Assembly: GCA_963855995.1 (NCBI GenBank)
Contig: OY979717.1
Location: 20,931,906 to 20,995,905 of the forward strand
Direction of reading: 5' to 3'
DNA length: 64,000 nt
Source of the DNA: Muricea muricata
Taxonomy: Eukaryota; Cnidaria; Anthozoa; Malacalcyonacea; Plexauridae
The notes beneath the pieces were generated by a model that was not told the origin of the DNA, ran no database searches, and saw only the letters and a program-made list of their open reading frames with translations. Positions 61,701 through 64,000 of this stretch are shown here, piece after piece (within the stretch, counting starts at the first letter, position 1; each line of letters starts with the position of its first letter). The position numbers and the translations under genes are program-made.

Positions 61701-64000
61701 CTCAAATACTAACCAAACATCCTTATTTTCAACTAAACGCCAATTTAGAGTTGCTGACCAAATTTAGCTTCAAAACCTCCACTTTTACATTGCCTAAAGA
61801 AACATTCTTGAAATACCCTTAAAATACTGAAAAAATGGCCATATTGCCTGACTCCAGACATGCAAAATTTCTCAAATTTCTTGATGTCTCAAATACTATC
61901 CAAACCATCCTTATTTCTATCAGAATGCCAATTTAGAGTTCCTGACCAAATTTGGCTTAAAAAGCTCCAGTTTTACGTTGCCTAAAGCAACTTTCTTGAA
62001 ATACCCTTAAAATACTGAAAAAATGGCCATTTTGCCTGACTGCGGACAGGCAAAATTTCTCAAATTTCTTGATGTCTCAAATACAAACCAAACCGTCCTT
62101 ATTTCCATCAGAATGCCAATTTAGAGTTCCTGACCAAATTTGGCTTAAAAAGCTCCAGTTTTACGTTGCCTAAAGCAACTTTCTTGAAATACCCTTAAAA
62201 TACTGAAAAATGGCCATTTTGTCTGTCTCCGGACATGCAAAATATCTCAAATTTCTTGATGTCTCAAATACTAACTAAACAATTCTAATTTCCATGAGAA
62301 TGCCAATTTAGAGTTTCTTACCAAATTTGGCATTAATAGCTTCAACTTTACTTTGCCTAAAGCAACTTTCTTGAAATACCGTTAAAATACTGAAAAATGG
62401 CCTATTTGCCTAACTCCAGACATGCAAAATTTCTCAAATTTCTTGATGTCTCAAATACTAACCAAACCGTCCTTATTTCCATCAGAATGCCAATTTAGAG
62501 TTCCTGACCAAATTTGGCTTAAAAAGCTCCAGTTTTACGTTGCCTAAAGAAACTTTCTTGAAATACCCTTAAAATACTGAAAAAATGGCCATTTTGCCTG
62601 ACTCCGGACATGGCAAATTTCTAAAATTTCTTAGTGTCTAAAATAGTAACCAAACCATCCTTATTTCCACCAGAATGCCAATGTAGAGTTCCTGACCAAA
62701 TTTGGCTTAAAAAGCTGCACTTTTACATTGCCTGAAGCAACTTTCTTGAAATACCGTTAAAATACTGAAAAATGGCCTATTTGCCTGACTCCAGACATGC
62801 AAAATTTCTCAAATTTCTTGATGTCTCAAATACTAACCAAACAATCCTTATTTCCATCAGAATGCCAATTTAGAGTTCCTGACCAAATTTGGCTTAAAAA
62901 GCTCCACTTTTACATTGCCTAAAGCAACTTTCTTGAAATACCCTTAAAATACTGCAAAATAGCAATTTTGCCTGACTCCGGACATGCAAAATTTCTCAAA
63001 TTTCTTGATGTCTCAAATACTAACCAAACCATCCTTATTTCCAACTAAATGCCAATTTAGAGCTGCCGACCAAATTTAGCTTCAAAACCTCCACTTTTAC
63101 ATTGCCTAAAGAAACTTTCTTGAAATACCCTTGAAATACTGAAAAAATGGCCATTTTGCCTGACTCCGGACATGCCAAATTTCTCAAATTTCTTAGTGTC
63201 TAAAATAGTAACCAAACCATCCTTATTTCCACCAGAATGCCAATGTAGAGTTCCTGACCAAATTTGGCTTAAAAAGCTGCACTTTTACATTGCCTGAAGC
63301 AACTTTCTTGAAATACCCTTAAAATACTGCAAAATAGCAATTTTGCCTGACTCCGGACATGCAAAATTTCTCAAATTTCTTGATGTCTCAAATACTAACC
63401 AAACCATCCTTATTTTCAACTAAACGCCAATTTAGAGTTGCTGACCAAATTTAGCTTCAAAACCTCCACTTTTACATTGCCTAAAGAAACATTCTTGAAA
63501 TACCCTTAAAATACTGAAAAAATGGCCATATTGCCTGACTCCAGACATGCAAAATTTCTCAAATTTCTTGATGTCTCAAATACTATCCAAACCATCCTTA
63601 TTTCTATCAGAATGCCAATTTAGAGTTCCTGACCAAATTTGGCTTAAAAAGCTCCAGTTTTACGTTGCCTAAAGCAACTTTCTTGAAATACCCTTAAAAT
63701 ACTGAAAAAATGGCCATTTTGCCTGACTGCGGACAGGCAAAATTTCTCAAATTTCTTGATGTCTCAAATACAAACCAAACCGTCCTTATTTCCATCAGAA
63801 TGCCAATTTAGAATTCCTGACCAAATTTGGCTTAAAAAGCTCCAGTTTTACGTTGCCTAAAGCAACTTTCTTGAAATACCCTTAAAATACTGAAAAATGG
63901 CCATTTTGTCTGTCTCCGGACATGCAAAATATCTCAAATTTCTTGATGTCTCAAATACTAACTAAACAATTCTAATTTCCATGAGAATGCCAATTTAGAG
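55782..64000 (+). repeat. 9.3 kb block, copy 2, six monomers shorter, cut by the window end
   Basis: Homologous to 35160-44501. Net loss of six monomers in four whole-monomer steps. Private point changes are few, for example C57363 where copy 1 has T36741, ctttctggaaatac near 58249, aaccatctttatttcc near 60783 and agagctgccgacc near 63060. The 4125 bp unit probably continues beyond the window, because this copy is still in register with 44501 at its last base. Confidence 0.9.

Larger units (their letters stand above)
1..64000 (+). repeat. Satellite DNA array, ~187-188 bp monomer, head-to-tail
   Basis: The entire window is tandem copies of one monomer. Monomer starts, taken at the gact.c.gacatg motif, fall at 1, 187, 374, 561, 749 and 937, and this spacing continues to the end. 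All copies have the same orientation. Length varies mainly through a run of 5 or 6 A in the ctgaaaaatgg segment, with occasional 1-3 bp indels. Monomers fall into recognisable classes that recur in fixed orders, so the array has higher-order structure. I found no unrelated insertion, and neither edge of the array lies in the window. A nucleosome-plus-linker repeat length, HORs and absence of genes fit a centromeric or pericentromeric satellite (known for such arrays in plants and animals). The centromeric role and the host are inference. Divergence between classes looks moderate, while many HOR copies are nearly identical, which implies recent homogenisation. Confidence 0.98.

Noticed and set aside
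1..64000. CRISPR array or other repeat-spacer system
   Set aside because: The repeats abut with no unique spacers, the period is ~187 bp and all of the sequence is repeat; nothing resembles a short repeat plus spacer pattern.
1..64000. Telomeric repeats, retrotransposon ends, tRNA or rRNA genes
   Set aside because: I saw no TTTAGGG/TTAGGG runs, no long terminal repeats, primer-binding or polypurine tracts, and no RNA gene signatures on either strand.
1..64000. Assignment to a named satellite family or species
   Set aside because: The monomer does not match any satellite that I can recall with certainty. A database search with the 561-748 monomer would decide; naming one would be a guess.

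Overview
The whole 64 kb window is one uninterrupted array of an AT-rich satellite repeat. The monomer is about 187-188 bp, every copy lies head to tail in the same orientation, and about 341 copies fit in the window. I see no protein gene, RNA gene, transposon, microsatellite tract or unique spacer. The open frames that exist (up to 116 codons, minus strand) are by-products of repeat sequence and recur only because the repeats recur. A nucleosome-sized monomer, dense arrays, higher-order repeats (HORs) and no inserted elements are typical of eukaryotic centromeric or pericentromeric satellites. A plant is my best guess from monomer size and style, but the species and the centromeric role are inference; I do not recognise the family.

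Layout. 1-4299: a 12-monomer HOR (2250 bp) and a second, 11-monomer copy. 4300-6170: monomers carrying the cgtcc/acgtt variants, and the first copy of a 2.4 kb module. 6171-16850: two adjacent macro-units of 5247 bp (28 monomers) and 5433 bp (29 monomers), each containing a further, longer version of the 1-2049 block. 16851-30430: a mosaic of shorter, recent tandem duplications of 6, 2, 3 and 7 monomers, plus modules repeated 25 or 44 monomers away. 30430-35976: a 21-monomer-spaced repeat pair. 35160-44501: a 9.3 kb block that returns at 55782-64000. 42810-54560: two full 4125 bp (22-monomer) tandem units and a partial third, interrupted by a segment also found near 32-33 kb and 54.7-55.8 kb.

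The array shows how it evolves. Long copies differ from each other by whole monomers (for example -3, -1, +1 and -3 in the 20 kb-spaced duplication), chimeric monomers mark old crossover sites, and one duplication junction can be placed to within a few bases. This is what unequal exchange or replication slippage in monomer register would leave. The monomer also has a strong strand asymmetry (46 C and 18 G on the + strand in the monomer at 561-748), and many class-diagnostic changes are CG/CA alternations. Each typical monomer carries a perfect CC(A/T)6GG palindrome, a CATGCA core and a TTCnnGAA core; binding of any factor to these is speculative.
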